Assembly: GCA_035235625.1 (NCBI GenBank)
Contig: CP141144.1
Span: 21,883,014 to 21,947,013, forward strand
DNA: 64,000 nt
Direction: 5' to 3'
From: Saururus chinensis
Lineage: Eukaryota; Streptophyta; Magnoliopsida; Piperales; Saururaceae
Shown one piece after another: positions 47,396 to 60,179 of this stretch; position 1 is the first letter of the stretch; every line of letters starts with the position of its first letter. A model generated the notes under the pieces. It did no database searches and was not told the DNA's origin. It was given only the letters and a program-made list of their open reading frames with translations. The translations under genes and the position numbers were made by a program.

Positions 47396-49540
47396 TATAG
47401 CTACAACTCAGGAAACCATTATGAACCCTATCATGCTCATCATTAAGCTAGGATTTTGAATGACTATCTCAAACCCTATTAGTCCCTTCAAGACTAGGGT
47501 TTTAAACTCAAAACAGCCATCGGTTTATCAGCTAAGGCAAATTGTCAGGTTAAAGGCTTTGTTCACTCTATGAACTAGTCTCAGACCCCTTTGCGGTATT
47601 TTAGTATTTATCTTGATTAGGTGTTCTTGCCCAATCCAAAGCTAACCACCTCATTAATTAACAATGATATTAGAATTGTTCAAGCTCACGTGCCCTAACC
47701 CTCCTTGGGTTAACTTATTAAATTTTTAAGAAAATGGATCATGAAGCACTAAGGGCATTAAGGTAATTATTTTACCTAGGACAAGGTCCTCTCTGTTCTC
47801 ATGAAAGTCTTTAATTACTCAAGAGATTTCTGTATCATATTAGCCCGTTAACTTCATTCAAGCAAATGCGGGCCGGCTCATAAGAGTATTTCTATCTTTT
47901 TGTTTAGGGCCTCCCTGAACCCTAAAAGGTCCAAAAATAATCACAGGGGTACACCTTGACGTTGTAAACCCGAGGTAATTTTCTTGCTGTTTAACGGGGT
48001 CGTAAACCCCTTTAACCGACCCCGGTTTAATTAACTGTCTTACCTTGACCCTAAAGGTAAAATAGTCAATTATCTATTTACTGAGATTTTCCCTAGCTTA
48101 TAGCTTGGTCCAAATTTAGGATACATATTAAAATCTCACTGATATTTTTATCAATTTTTAAATAAACTCATAGCCCCCTAAACCGGAGCCCTTAAATCAG
48201 GTCATTAACATCATTCTATGATTAAAAGCATAAGGGTAAATTAGTTATTTTACAGATTTTGGAATTTTTCCCCATTTTGAAACTTGGGCACAACAATTGG
48301 AATAATATCATGGTAATTTGAAATTTTTATCAAATTTTTTTGACGACTCTAACTCACTGAACCAGACCCGATTCATAAAGTATAAATAAGTTTTTTTAAA
48401 TGAGTCGGACCGAACCGAGTCGGGTTACCCGACCCGGTCCAGGGAGCAAACTACCCGCATTGTGGGTCGTCTTCCCCGCGACTAGCCAAATGCCATTCGG
48501 CCTCTGGCAGCGCCGCCCCCTACCGCGGCGGAGGGGTGGGCGGCCCACGGGTTTCTGGACTGCAGATGCACGGCGGAACCGATGTCGTCGGTCTCGCAGC
48601 CATCCGGTGGCCAGACAGTGGCTAAAAGAGCCACTTTCCTTTTTTTTACAGATTGAAGACGCTACGGCGGCAGGCCGCCACGGCTAGGCGGTGGGCCGGG
48701 CTCGATTGGGATCACCTTCATTTCGCGATCCCGGGAACCTCGGTCCCTCCTGCGGCCATGTTTTAGCGGTTGAACTGTCACCGCCATGGCTGCAGTAGCC
48801 TTGGCCCCTACAGCCAGGATTGTCGTGGCTAGGGCCAGGGTGGCCGCTCTCCCATGAAGGTTCTGGCGACTGGCCAGCCAGTCGGCAGATTTAAAATAAA
48901 AAATAGTGCAAAAACTACTATTCCTCTTAATTATGAAACATGGATTGCATAGATGTAAATTATAAAATAGTAGATTGTAGAAGTAATGTACATGAAAATT
49001 TATGTCACGAAACATATACTAATCTTGATTCGAAGTCCTACCTTAATGGCCAATTTGTTGTCGATCCATCACCGCCGGAGCCTCGCCATCTACCATCTTC
49101 TCCGCCCTTCGGCAAAAAGACCCCCAAATTGTGCTCTTATCATCCATTTTATAAGCATGGGGATTAGGGTTGCTAATCCCCCTAGAAGGGGTCAATCCCC
49201 TTCAATTAAGCCACCTTATTATGATATTAAAAATTAATTTTTGAATTCTAATTAATCGGGTCCGCAAAATGACTTAAACGGCTCAAATAGAGGTTTAAAT
49301 TAGGTAAACGGGCCCTATACGACATGTTCAACTTCGAATAGTCATATCTCCCTCATCCGAACTCCAATTCGCTTATTATTCATGGCGTTTCGAAGATCTT
49401 TCTATCTACTTTCTAACCACATTGGTTTCAGCCACAAATTCTATCTAGGGGAAGTTATTCTACTAAGAATGTCAATAGGTCAAACACCCTATTTTTTATG
49501 TATTTAATTTTCAAAACATAAGAAAATTCGGGATATTACA
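47396..49540 (+). mobile_element. LTR-like sequence ending GGGATATTACA
   Basis: The right end AATTCGGGATATTACA at 49540 is a typical Ty3/gypsy LTR terminus. It is preceded by a GC-rich block (48400-48900) and by TAGTCATATCTCCCTCATCC-type sequence seen in long plant LTRs. The left end is not resolved, and no target duplication for the ACTCT on the right was found. Open frames of 95 and 117 codons (48400-49015) are GC-rich LTR sequence without domains. Confidence 0.45.
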
Positions 49541-49552
49541 ACTCTATTCATG

Positions 49553-49848
49553 CCCCTAAAAGCCACCCAAATTTGAAAGAATTTTCTTCCAACGTCGTAG
49601 TAATTTTTTAGTATGTCCTTATTCAAATCAATGTGATGCTCATTCTTGAACATGTTAATAACTAAAGCCTAACCCTCATGATCTAGGTTACTCCCTTTTG
49701 TATGACCCTTGTTAATTTCATGGGCCATATAAGTAAAGAATGCATAATGAAGTGGCTTATCCCATTTAATGTTCTTTGAATTCATTTTGCTTTCCTCTAT
49801 GGGAGGATCTTTGGGACACATATTAGGAGGTCCATGGTAAGATGACAT
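49553..49848 (-). pseudogene. Myb/SANT-like DNA-binding fragment (Harbinger ORF1 type)
   Basis: On the minus strand from ATG at 49846-49848 the reading contains NIKWDKPLHYAFFTYMAHEI, NKGHTKGSNLDHEG, a stop, ALVINMFKNEHHIDLNKDIL, KNYYDVGRKFFQIWVAFRG. This is the layout of plant Myb/SANT-like proteins (W....F...L..E...G......G....V..F......DL....LKN.Y...R+.F..W). Such proteins occur as the accessory protein of PIF/Harbinger transposons and in host genes. One in-frame stop and truncation at the LTR junction make it non-functional. Confidence 0.6.
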
Positions 49849-50459
49849 TGCAATATATAAGAAGCTATGCTAGTGTGGAAACCCAGCTTCATTTGATGTA
49901 ACCATATAACAAAAAATTAAAGTATAACTACTAATTGTACAAATAAAAATTGTATGCACACACAAATATACCCAATAGAAAAAATATAATTATGCATGGA
50001 TAATACAAACATTGTATCACATAAAAAGTATAGAAATAAAATGAAGATGATAAGGCCAGAGTATGCACACAATTACATATTTGCATCAAGGTAAAATGAA
50101 AGGTGGATCTAAATTTATATATGAAAATAAAAAAAGTTTGAAGACTAATGAAAGAATCAATCAGAATGAAGGTGATTACCTAAATGAAAAGTGGTTTGTA
50201 GTCTCAAAGAAGAGTTCCTACTCATCTAAGCCACCCAAATGTCACTTCTTCCACCACTTATCTACTAAAGTACCTTCACAATCTCCACATAAGTGTGTAA
50301 GAACATGAGAAATTCGGACTTGATGTTAATCTACAGTTTATTAGTGTCATGTTTGTTCTCAAATTATTACAATAAGCTCTTACCATTGCATTTGCAAGGG
50401 CGATTGGCAGATATTTGTATTAGAAAGATCAAAAGCCCTAATTGAATAGTCAATCTCCT

Positions 50460-50690
50460 CTACTAGCTTTAGAACAGTATAAAGCAATCGGTCATATTCA
50501 TCAAATTGGAATATCATTCTGACTCTTCTACATGTTAATGTGAGAGTGACATGGAAGTGTACCTCACACTAAATGTTCTGACATCACATTAATTCATTAA
50601 AATGTTTGTATAAGAAAAACTATGCTCTTGCTATCCAAAATAAGAGGACTAGAAGTATAGGTATAGCTTTTTTTTTTGTTAATTGACATA
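50460..50690 (+). repeat. Inverse copy of the window's last 200 bases
   Basis: The stretch containing GGTCATATTCATCAAATTGG, ACATGTTAATGTGAG and TTTGTATAAGAAAAACTATG is the reverse complement of 63795-64000, over about 200 bases with small differences. It lies within the Harbinger-like element, so the right end of the window probably enters a related element in opposite orientation. Confidence 0.8.
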
Positions 50691-52670
50691 CGTGTAGCTA
50701 ATCATGACAATAATGAATTTCACAGGTTATCATGAACAACATAAACTATTTTCTTTTAGGTATTAGGGTAAGGAGAGGGAAATAAAGGAGAAAGTTATGG
50801 TAGTTGATTAAATAAAAAACTAACATTTTTTTTGTTATAGTTTTTTTTTTCAAAAGATGTATATTTATGATAGAAGAGACCATAAAATGATGTTGTCATG
50901 AATACATTAGCCTTTGCTCTTCTTTTTTCAAAAGTTGTTTTTTCTCTTTTATTTATCAGAGGGCATAAACCACTAGTGTCATGAACATCTATTATCATGT
51001 AACCAACCAACTAATCCTAGTCTTGTGACAGTAAAATAACCTTTTCATCAGTCATTCCCTAATTAAAATAGGCTCATGAATTTGAGTGATTGATCTACTA
51101 GAAAGTGAAATTAACTTATATCCAAAACTTCCACCCATCAAGGAGATAACCTAGCATTAACAAATATGAAAAACTTTTGCTAGCCACATACCTTAGCCAG
51201 AGTAGACGCTCGACAATGGAAGCAATAGGGGATAGGAGGTATTTTGCTTGCGTTTCAACCCAAATTTGCTGCTTTATTTGTTGAATACCATGGTGATTGT
51301 AGGTGTTTTAGATAGAGGGCATAGGGGGCGACCGACAACTGATTGAGAGTTGGCTCTCTTCTCTTCTATTGTTTGTCGAGTACCAGAGAAGGCCGAGGAG
51401 CTAAAAGGGGTGATCGCCAACTGATCGAGTACTTGAGATGCGGGGAGCTCAGAGCTGACCACCACGTCACTCACTGCTACACCAATGGTAGGGAGAGATG
51501 GGATTAGGTTAGGATAGAGAAATGGGCGGGGGGCACTTATGTCACACTATGTCCGATGTCAATATCTACCTTCAGTAAAAATCGCTTTTTAATGAAACTC
51601 TCCTCCCCAATAGAAAGGAAAAACAACCTTTCCCAAGTGGGAAATGACTTTTATCTAAAAATTACCTTATGTCTAAAATTTGCTTTCCAAATGCGTTTAA
51701 CCCCTTAAAGTTATTTTTCACGTATGGAAAACACTTTCGAGTGGTGGAAAGTACCTCCCACACAAGCCCTTAGTTTTCTAGTTTTTTATTTTGCCAATTT
51801 TTTAATTTTTTTAAAAGGGAGGAGGGGGAGGAAGGAGGAAGAGGAGGCATAAAATAAAAAACCTTCTTTTTAAGTAGCCGATGATGTTTATAAATTTTTT
51901 TAAATAGAGGTTATAAATAAAAAAGTAAAATTTTTGTATGACTTCAAACCAGTTTTGTAGTTTCCAATTTGATGTCACATGTGTCCAGTTTTTCAATTTT
52001 TATGTTTATGTAATTGGGAAGTTACATAATAGAAGCAAAGATTAAGAGCAGGATGATGAGTGGAGTAGAGATGGAGGCATCTTCCCTTTCATGGATATAT
52101 ATGAAGACCTAAATTAAGCCTAACACATAGATACAACACATAAAAAAAGAAGGGTATGGGGGAGGAGTTTTGCCGCTCGGGAGGAGGATGTTGTCGAGGA
52201 GGAGGTTGTTGTCAGGGGAGGTAGAGCTATAAAGTGTAACAGAGAGTAGGAGACTGAGGTGGCCATTTTTTTTATAGACGTGGATAAAAAAACCCTTCTA
52301 TGTTTCTTGTTGAAAGGTCAAAGGTTTATAAGTACATAGAATAGTCTCGTATTTTCATGTCAATCATTTTGAAGTGAGGAATTGACCAAAGTAGACTCCT
52401 ACTTTGGTCAAATAACCGAAGTGTGAGCAAGTTTCTACTATTTACCAAAGTAGACTTGCTCACGTAGGAACTTGTAAGCATGTGAATAAATTTTACTTAA
52501 CTACCCTCTCTTTCATTATATGACAAGCCGACGGGAAAAACATGCCAGATCGGTTGCTCAGCCCAAGAAAAAGATGTCTTCTTCTTCTTCTCCCGTAAGA
52601 CTTCATCTTGCGGTGATTTTTCCTCCTCCTAGGTAGGTGGTTCTTCCTCATATTTTTGTTTTCCCAGTTT

Positions 52671-52816
52671 GCTTCATCTTCTTTGCTTCTTTTCTCTGGG
52701 TCTTCACATCTTTGAGCTGCTTCATCTTCTCTACTTCTTTTCTCCAGGTCTTCACATCTTCAAGCTGCTTCATCTTCTCTGCTTCTTTTCTCCGGGTCTT
52801 TACATCTTCGAGCTCT
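52671..52816 (+). repeat. 48-bp minisatellite inside the left MULE arm
   Basis: Three units of about 48 bp share GCTTCATCTTCTCTGCTTCT and GGTCTTCACATCTTCGAGC. The right arm has about two units (55425-55520) in inverse orientation. Because 48 is a multiple of three, frames stay open, giving a 16-residue charged repeat (EDLEKKSREDEAARRC type) on one strand. It is not treated as a gene. Confidence 0.8.
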
Positions 52817-53319
52817 GAAGACCTAGTAGTTTATTTTCCCTTCCACAAAGTTGATTGGTTTAGGTTATTTCAGATGATGAAAAAGGTGTTATCCGATGAA
52901 AATGTTATTTTGGGATGGTTATATCTTGGACATTACGTAGTTTTTGCTAGTAAGATTTTCTGGGTAGCTAGAAAACTAGAAACTGGAAAATTAGAATACT
53001 GGATCATTGAAATACTGAAAAAGTAGAAAACTAGATTACTGATATGATATGAGAAGAGTCTAGAAAGGGACACAAAAGGTTTGTTGTGTGTTTGGGATGT
53101 CCATTGGGATGCAAGTGGTAGGAAATATAATTTTAACAATGCGGAAACAAAACTAATTTAATCACCTTTCAAGTTTTTTCATTTCAAATTTTCAGGATTT
53201 ACGTTTTCTAGTTGTCCAATTTTTTAGTTTTCTAGTTTCCAGTTTTTCGGTTTTCTAGTTTGATAGTATGCCAGTTTTCCAGTTTTCCCTTTAACATATG
53301 GATTATTCTCGTCGATGGA

Positions 53320-53322
<3 letters not shown>

Positions 53323-53365
<43 letters not shown>
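53323..53365. repeat. (AT)n microsatellite
   Basis: Forty-three bases of uninterrupted AT alternation lie in the left MULE arm. The corresponding place in the right arm (about 54925-54935) has only a few TA units, so it expanded after the element inserted. Confidence 0.95.
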
Positions 53366-53369
<4 letters not shown>

Positions 53370-56052
53370 TCCTCCCATTTTTCTTCCTATGTTGTGAAGC
53401 TAATTTAGGCTTTCTTAGGGTTTTGTTCATATGTTGTTTCCAAAATTGCTCATTTGTGTGAACTATAATTTTTCCTCTCACCATTCCCGAAATTGCTCAT
53501 TTGTGCCAAAATATGAGATAATTCTTTTAGAACGAAATAACAAATGTGTGAGTAAACAAGACAATAGTAATTTAACAATAATTCCCTGATTATCGTCGCT
53601 TAGGTTCCCTACTACATCTCTAGAATTTGACGTATTACTGCCAAATTTAGGTCTATTGTCATCCCACTCCCTAATCAAATTGCACCCTGCCCACCCTTCA
53701 TCAATCATCAACACATGGCATCCTTGATTTATTAGGCTTGCTTCTCTTGTTTTGGAAGGGTGTTGTCATCCTCTGAAAAAAAGGATTCAACAACTCTATT
53801 AATTATTACTCCAATTAAATGATATGAAAAGAAAATATATGATGAGTGACTAAGTCATCCTATCATGCACAACATTGAAATTCATACCATAAAAGTTTTT
53901 TTGTCAATAATTGGTAAGCTATTAACTTCCTTAGCCCGCGCACATCCTCACCTATGAAGTCAACAACATAGCGGTGTGACAAATACCACATGTACAAGCA
54001 CAACAAACCCCACAGTTATCACAATTAAAATGTGACATTCCCATATACGGAACACAACCAAAATCTAATGATTATTGTTGACATGGAGTGGGAAGTGATG
54101 AGCTCAAAATTCTGAAAATGGTGTTCCATTCACACTCAACAAGCTTTTCAATGATTCTGGAATTGTTGTCCACATGGCTACCCATTGCTCTAACTCTGGC
54201 AGCTTGCCATGTTCACATTTAAATGTAATTCATTTATCCAAAGCATCCTTGCAATCATGCACAAGTAGTATCTGCAAACACATTACTATGTACCTCAGCT
54301 TCACAAGATTCAATTAACACTTATCCACTTCATAGTTATCCTATTGATAGTTATTTAGTTGACAGTTCATAGTTTTTTGTATGAAAAAAAAAGACTTATC
54401 AGAAAATAAACTGAGTGGAATGTATGGTCTTTAACCTAGCGAGCAAATTTACTAGTTAACTATAAAACTGAATAACTGGTCATTTGCAAGTTACAAATTT
54501 TAAAACCTAACATGAAATTTGCTGCTTCATGTTGCGAGACTCCTAGTTTGGTCGTATAACCAAAATGTGGGGAAGTTTCAAAAATTTACCTAACTAAACT
54601 TATCCATGTGAGAATTGAATCTTATATTCGCTTGTTGTTAGTGGGGTACTCATATTGGGATGGGTGGATGTTTTTATGAATTAGAGTCAGTTATTAGATT
54701 GGTTATTTTGTGTGATAGCATATGGCTCTTGTTTCATCTCATATAGATGTAACATTTCTAAACAACTAGAGAACTAAACAACTGGAAAACTATAAAACTG
54801 GATATCTATAAAATTGAAAAACTGGATAATTGAAATCTAGATAATTTTAGAAACAACATATGAACAAAAATCCTAAAAATGCCTAAATTGGCTTCACAAC
54901 ATAAGAAGAAAATTGGGAAGAACCCTATATATATGCCTGCATCGACTAGAATAATCCATGTGTTAAAGGGAAAACTGACATACTGTCAAATTGGAAAACC
55001 AAAAAATTGGAAATTGGAAAACTAAAAAATTAGACAATTGGAAAACGTAAATCCTGAAAAACTGAAATGAAAAACTTGAAAAGTGATTAAATTAGTTTTG
55101 TTTCCGCATTGTCAAACTTATATTTCCCACCACTTGCATCCCAATGAACGTCCCAAACACACAACAAACCTTTGGTGTCCCTTTCCATACTCTTCTCATA
55201 TCATATCAGTAATCCAGTTTTCTATTTTTTCAGTATATCAATGATCCAATATTCTAATTTTCCAGTTTTCCAGCCATCTAGAAAATCTTACTAGCAAAAA
55301 CTACGTAATGTCCAAGATATAACTAACCCAAGATAACATTTTCATCGGATAACACCTTTTTCATCATCTGAAATAACCTAAACCAATCTACTTGGTGGAA
55401 GGGAAATACACTACTAGGTCTTCGGAGCGCGAAGATGTGAAGACTTGGAGAAAAGAAGCAGAGAAGATGAAGCAGCTCGAAGATGTGAAGACCTGGAGAA
55501 AAAAAGCAAAGAAGATGAAGCAAACTGGGAAAACAAAAATATGAGGAAGAAGAACCTACCCAGGAGGAGGAAAAATCACTGCAAGATGAAGTTTTACAGG
55601 AGGAGAAGAAGAAGACATCTATTTCCTGGGCTGAGCGACCGATCTGGCATATTTTTCCCGTTGACTTGTCATATAATGAAGAAGAGGGTAGTTAAGTAAA
55701 ATTCATTCACATGTTTACAAGTTCCCACGTGAGCAAGTTTACTTTAGTAAATAGTATAAACTTGCTCACACTTCAGTTATTTGACTAAAGTAGGAGTCTA
55801 CTTTGGTCAATTCCTCTTTTGAAGTTAGTATATTTGTAAGTGTATTTAGGTAAATAGTAGTAACTAGGTTATAGAATAGCTTTATCACTATATTTAAGTC
55901 TACTTCAGTTAATTCCACTAGAAAATAAGTCCATGAATTTAACACTTTTAAAATCTATATATAATCTCTATTACCTCACTTATATATAAACTAATACTGT
56001 TATAACCTAACACATTCTCTTATAAAGTTTCATTTCGTTTGGTCTAATTCAA

Positions 56053-58477
56053 GGGCCCATTTGGGAGGCGCTTTCCGCCACTGGAAAGTAATTTCTTTAC
56101 GTTAAAAATTGCTTTCTCGGCCAAAAATTGTTTAGAAGGGCCATTTAAGAAAAAAATTAAATTTTCATTAAAATGTCATTTCCGACTTGGGAAAGACCGT
56201 TTTTCCTTTCTACTGGAACTCACCTCCGGTGGAGAGTTCCCGTATAAATCGCTTTTTAGATAAGGCAGAAATTATGTGGTACAGACTTGTGACAAAACTG
56301 CCCCTGCCATCTCGCCGCCTCTTCTTCACTCGTGCTCCCGATCAGCTACGCGTCTTCCCTGGCCAGCACCACCACAGCCCCCCGCGCCCCGCCGCTGCTG
56401 CCGATTCATACGACGGGTCCCCACTCCGCCACCTCTTCCTCTACTGTCTCTCTCTTGTTCTTGGGCAATAGGAACAATTTTTTAGAGAAAAGACCAGAGC
56501 TTTTCAGTCCGCCTGAGGAGATGGAGGGCCCTTAGTCTCGTCTGATTCAACCGCCTCATGACTCCTCTTCTATTTTTTCTACTGAAATTGTCCAAATGAA
56601 GGGGAAAGGTTCCATATTTTATGGTTTCTGCTATCTTTTTGCTGTATTTTGTGAATACTGTAGCTGAGCTACTCTGCAAGGTTTGATCCTTTTCGTCAAG
56701 CAGATTTGGGTTTATCTGGGTTTTGTGTTTTGTTGTTGTTAGTAGCTTCCTGTGGCGGGGAGACCCATATGTGATCATTTATTGGGACTTCTTTTTGCTG
56801 GTGTTTGTATGGGTTGTGTTATCTTCTTCTGCTATGATGAACTTGGGAGCTTTTGTGTATTACTGTAGATTTCTTGTTTTGCTTATGCGTCTATGGCAGG
56901 TTGCTGTCTTGCTTGTTTTGTGACTTAAAAATGTGAAAAACGTATATGGTACTTGGTTTTTATTATAGATCTCGTTCTAATTTAAGGCTTATCTTCATTT
57001 TCTTTTGCATTTTTAGTTTTTTTATAATGATTTTTTGATCTTCTGTGTTTATCTTAGAAACATGATTCGTTTGTTTTTTTTACCAAATGAATGTTCTACT
57101 TCATCCAACACATTTTTCAATCTGATTTTGAATGAAAAAAAAACATGCATCACAGTACATTAGTGTGCATGAATAAATGACATTTACTCGTAGCCTAGAA
57201 GAGAAGTTGCAGAGTGCATCGTTCATTCACCTACATTCAGTATTACATAGATGAGGACAAGCATCAATTTATCTGCTACAATCTCCAACTGCCTGGATAT
57301 ACAAGCTATCTATTTCTCAATCCCCCACTGCTTGGAAAACTAGAAAATTCCTCCTGATGGAAGAGGGAAGAGGGAGATCAATGGCTACCATAATGCTTCA
57401 AGGATTTCAAGATTGGAAAGGACAAGTTTGTATGATACTTGTTTATATGCAACACCTCCATACACAGGAGTTGATGGAAAAGATTCAGGGTGGGTAATTG
57501 CCTCTTTGAATCTGCAATGCATGCACAAGGTACGTAATTTTTCATAGTCTGCCAGGCGAGAGTAACCTGAGAAAAACTCAGTTTTCTGTATAGAAGATAT
57601 TACTCCAACAAGTTATTAAATACCTGTGCTGCTTGAGGGGGAGATGAAGGTTGTGTATCACAGAGCAAGAAGTTTCTTACTCCTGTATACATTATGAGAA
57701 ATAGTGTGATCCTAGGGATGCAAAATTCTACATATTGCTATGCATGGGGATATTACCAGCTCCAACACTGCAAATTTCCATTCTATGTTATGAATACCAT
57801 TGTCATCTATCACAACAAGCGCAACATATTTTCATCAAGTGTAGTGTGTGTTCCTAACCAGATAATGGTATTGAAGCCACAAGTAAAAGTAATGTGCATA
57901 TGAGAACCTGTGGAATTATTGGTAAAGAATCTGTTAATGGTATAATTCCTTCCTCTTTTTCTGACGGTGTGGGATTAGCAGAACGACGAGGATCTAGATA
58001 ACATTTATCAACTACCATCACCTGAAATATGCACATAATCCATATTACTGACAAGGTCATGACCATCACTTGTGTTTCTACTGCATTTATCTCGTTTATC
58101 CTAGTTGGAGTGAGTTTTTTTTTTGTAAACAAGGTCATGGCGTCTCTGAGGTAGCTCCAACTAAACAAAGCAAATCGTGGAGACTACTATGCTGGATGTT
58201 GGGTGGCTTTTTGAGCTTGTGAAGTGAAAACACAGGGAAGGGGGGAGAAGAAACAGAAAGTGAAGGAGATGAAAATATGTAAAAATAAGGTTACCAATGT
58301 CATTTTACATAACATAATTAGATTTCTCAAATTGGGCTATCCAAACGTCTAAATTGTATAGAAATGGCTTTGACAATTGACTATCCAAACGTCGTAGCCT
58401 TTTGCTTTTCTTTCCCAAAAGCAATTTAACTAAAAAGTCATTTACTTTCTACTTGAAAGCGGTAGCCAAACGGCCCC
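56053..58477 (+). mobile_element. Harbinger-like element with GGGCCCATTTGGG ends
   Basis: The left end GGGCCCATTTGGGAGGCGCT and the right end, in reverse complement GGGGCCGTTTGGCTACCGCT, continue as inverted repeats for about 60 bases (shared CTTTC.A..AGAAAGTAA words). CAA flanks both ends, a possible 3-bp duplication. A GC-rich leader-like block (56280-56470) is followed by T-rich intron-like sequence. No transposase domain is recognised in the interior. A 104-codon minus frame at 57854-58168 is unassigned. The relative at 49541-51770 shares the first 200 bases. Confidence 0.6.
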
Positions 58478-58499
58478 CAAGTCACTGAAAAGCCACTTT

Positions 58500-58760
58500 T
58501 AAATTTAGGACTGAATTCAAATCAATCCTTAAATCAGATGTACGTTAAAAAAATTGAATCAACGGTTAGATCCATTTCATCCACTTACTGCCTTTGAAAA
58601 CCTAAAATGTGACCACGACCTTCGTCTCTCCTCTCCTGATTGCAGTGGCAGCGAGTTTCACTTTCCCCGGGTCTCATCCCCATGGCCGTCGCCCAGCCGC
58701 CTTGACTCCGCTCATCTCTTCTTATTCCGATAGCCGAGCTCCAAGATTCTGGATGCGGTC
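58500..58760 (+). other. GC-rich first-exon-like block 1
   Basis: A pyrimidine-rich, GC-richer block after CCTAAAATGTGACCACGACC ends at a donor-like CTGGATGCGGTCAGT near 58755. T-rich intron-like DNA follows to about 59700. The first 160 bases resemble 62270-62420. No coding sequence of recognisable family is present. It could be a 5' leader of a transcript or a transposon leader. 58760-59950 otherwise shows nothing I can name. Confidence 0.3.
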
Positions 58761-60179
58761 AGTATCGACGATTTGCTGTCATTACTCTTCTCACCTTGTT
58801 CCTCGCTTCGTCTCTTTTTCCCCTTTCTTTTTTGTTCTTTCAGTGTGTTTTGGTTGATGCTTTTGGATGGGTGGGAGGAATTCCTGCCTGCATTGTGGGC
58901 TTCAGATCTCGGTTTTTACTGTCCATGACCTCACCTTGAGTAAATGCGTTATTTTTTTTCGCATGTTTCTTCTTTTTCTGCTCGCAAAGGTGAGATTTGG
59001 TGCATTTTTTTTGTTTTCTTCAGTTTGTAACTCATTGTCTCTTTTCCTCTGAATGCCTTCCTTCTGATCGAAGTGTAGAAAAATTATGCGAAAGGTGACC
59101 TTCTAATTCTATTTGGAGGAGAACTTTCAAATGCTAACAACTATGAAAAGATATGGATATCCTGTTGTCTTAACTGTCAGTAGTCAACGTTTGCTTGGCC
59201 CAATTTTTTCGTATAAAAGCCAACCTTTTTATCCATCTGTTTTTTTTAAATGTTTTTTGCTACCATTTTAAGAGAGGCATGGAAACTTGCATTCGTGCCT
59301 GGTTTCTTAGTAATTTTAAGTGGGTAGGTCCAAAAATATGCTAGTGAGCAACAGGTCTATGTGATTTGGTTTGATGATTCCCCCATGGCATTAAAATAGT
59401 TAAATGCGTGGTCTAGTCTCTCTAACTTCTTTTATATTCTTCTATCATACCTATACGTATGACATTTGCTTTAAATGATAATTTTTTCCAATTTGTTTTG
59501 TTTAGCGGTTTGATTCTTTAGTGGTTGTTGGTATGTTTGATGTGCAAGCAACTAGTTTTCTTTTCTTTGTTGTCCATGGTAGGGAAATGGGTATCTGTAT
59601 CTTTGATAGGTTTTGTCCTGGTCAAGAGCATTTACATTCTTTCTAATCATTACTTTCTTTTATTATATTAATATATTTGGTTAATATTAACTACTTATAA
59701 TTATAGTTTGTTAATCTTTGAACTGAATATAGTTATTGTCCTTAGTTTAATCATGGCTGTTAAGTTAACTGGATTAACTCATTGTATTTTATTGTTTTAT
59801 TTCTGTGTTTTATTCCTCCTTGTGTTTTTTTAAATTTTATTTTTATAAACATGCTTCGTGAATCTAGCAATCTTAGCGAAGCAAATCTAATAGTTATTTT
59901 ATATTTAATGGGTTAATATTTGTGAGATTCATTTAAATTGAGTGTGAAATTAAGGACTCGTCTGGGTATGGAATCGTGAAAAAATTCCGTTGATTCTATC
60001 ACGATTCAATACTGAATTATTAGAATCTTATTTAAGTAATGAATCATAACGAAAATAAAAATTCGGCTGAAAACACGATTTATTGCGTTTTCGTCCTGAA
60101 TCACCGAATCTTCTCACGAGAAGATTCGGTCGATTCCGTAAAAACGCATAAAATCGGAAAGACGCGTTATCGCATATTT

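Larger units (their letters stand above)
49541..51770 (-). mobile_element. Harbinger-like element, minus orientation, partial
   Basis: The right terminus, read on the minus strand from 51770, is AAGGGCTTGTGTGGGAGG. The next about 230 bases match the first about 200 bases of the element at 56053 (shared GACTTGGGAAAG and AAATCGCTTTTTA words). Inward lies a Myb/SANT-like coding fragment. The left part is cut at 49541 by LTR sequence. 50063-51500 has only unassigned short frames. Confidence 0.5.
52376..55816. mobile_element. Mutator-like element with about 1-kb terminal inverted repeats and 9-bp target duplication
   Basis: The 9-bp repeat TTTTGAAGT flanks the element at 52367-52375 and 55817-55825. 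Ends are GAGGAATTGACCAAAGTAGA and its exact reverse complement. The inverted repeats run 52376-53447 and 54844-55816. Nine-bp target duplications with long inverted repeats are diagnostic of Mutator superfamily elements. The 1.4-kb centre has no MURA-type transposase. It contains minus-strand coding-like text (about 54100-54290, including HGKLPELEQWVAMWTTIPE, preceded by a TTTGCAG acceptor-like site) that I cannot identify. This may be captured host sequence (Pack-MULE style). Open frames in the arms are repeat-derived. Confidence 0.85.

Noticed and set aside
48400-49015. GC-rich frames of 95 and 117 codons on opposite strands
   Set aside because: Overlapping frames in the GC-rich part of an LTR; no domain or codon signal.
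52637-53026. 129-codon + frame with phenylalanine/serine repeats
   Set aside because: It is the antisense reading of the 48-bp minisatellite in the MULE arm.
57854-58168. 104-codon minus frame with a hydrophobic tail
   Set aside because: No domain recognised and it lies inside a transposon-like element; not called as a gene.
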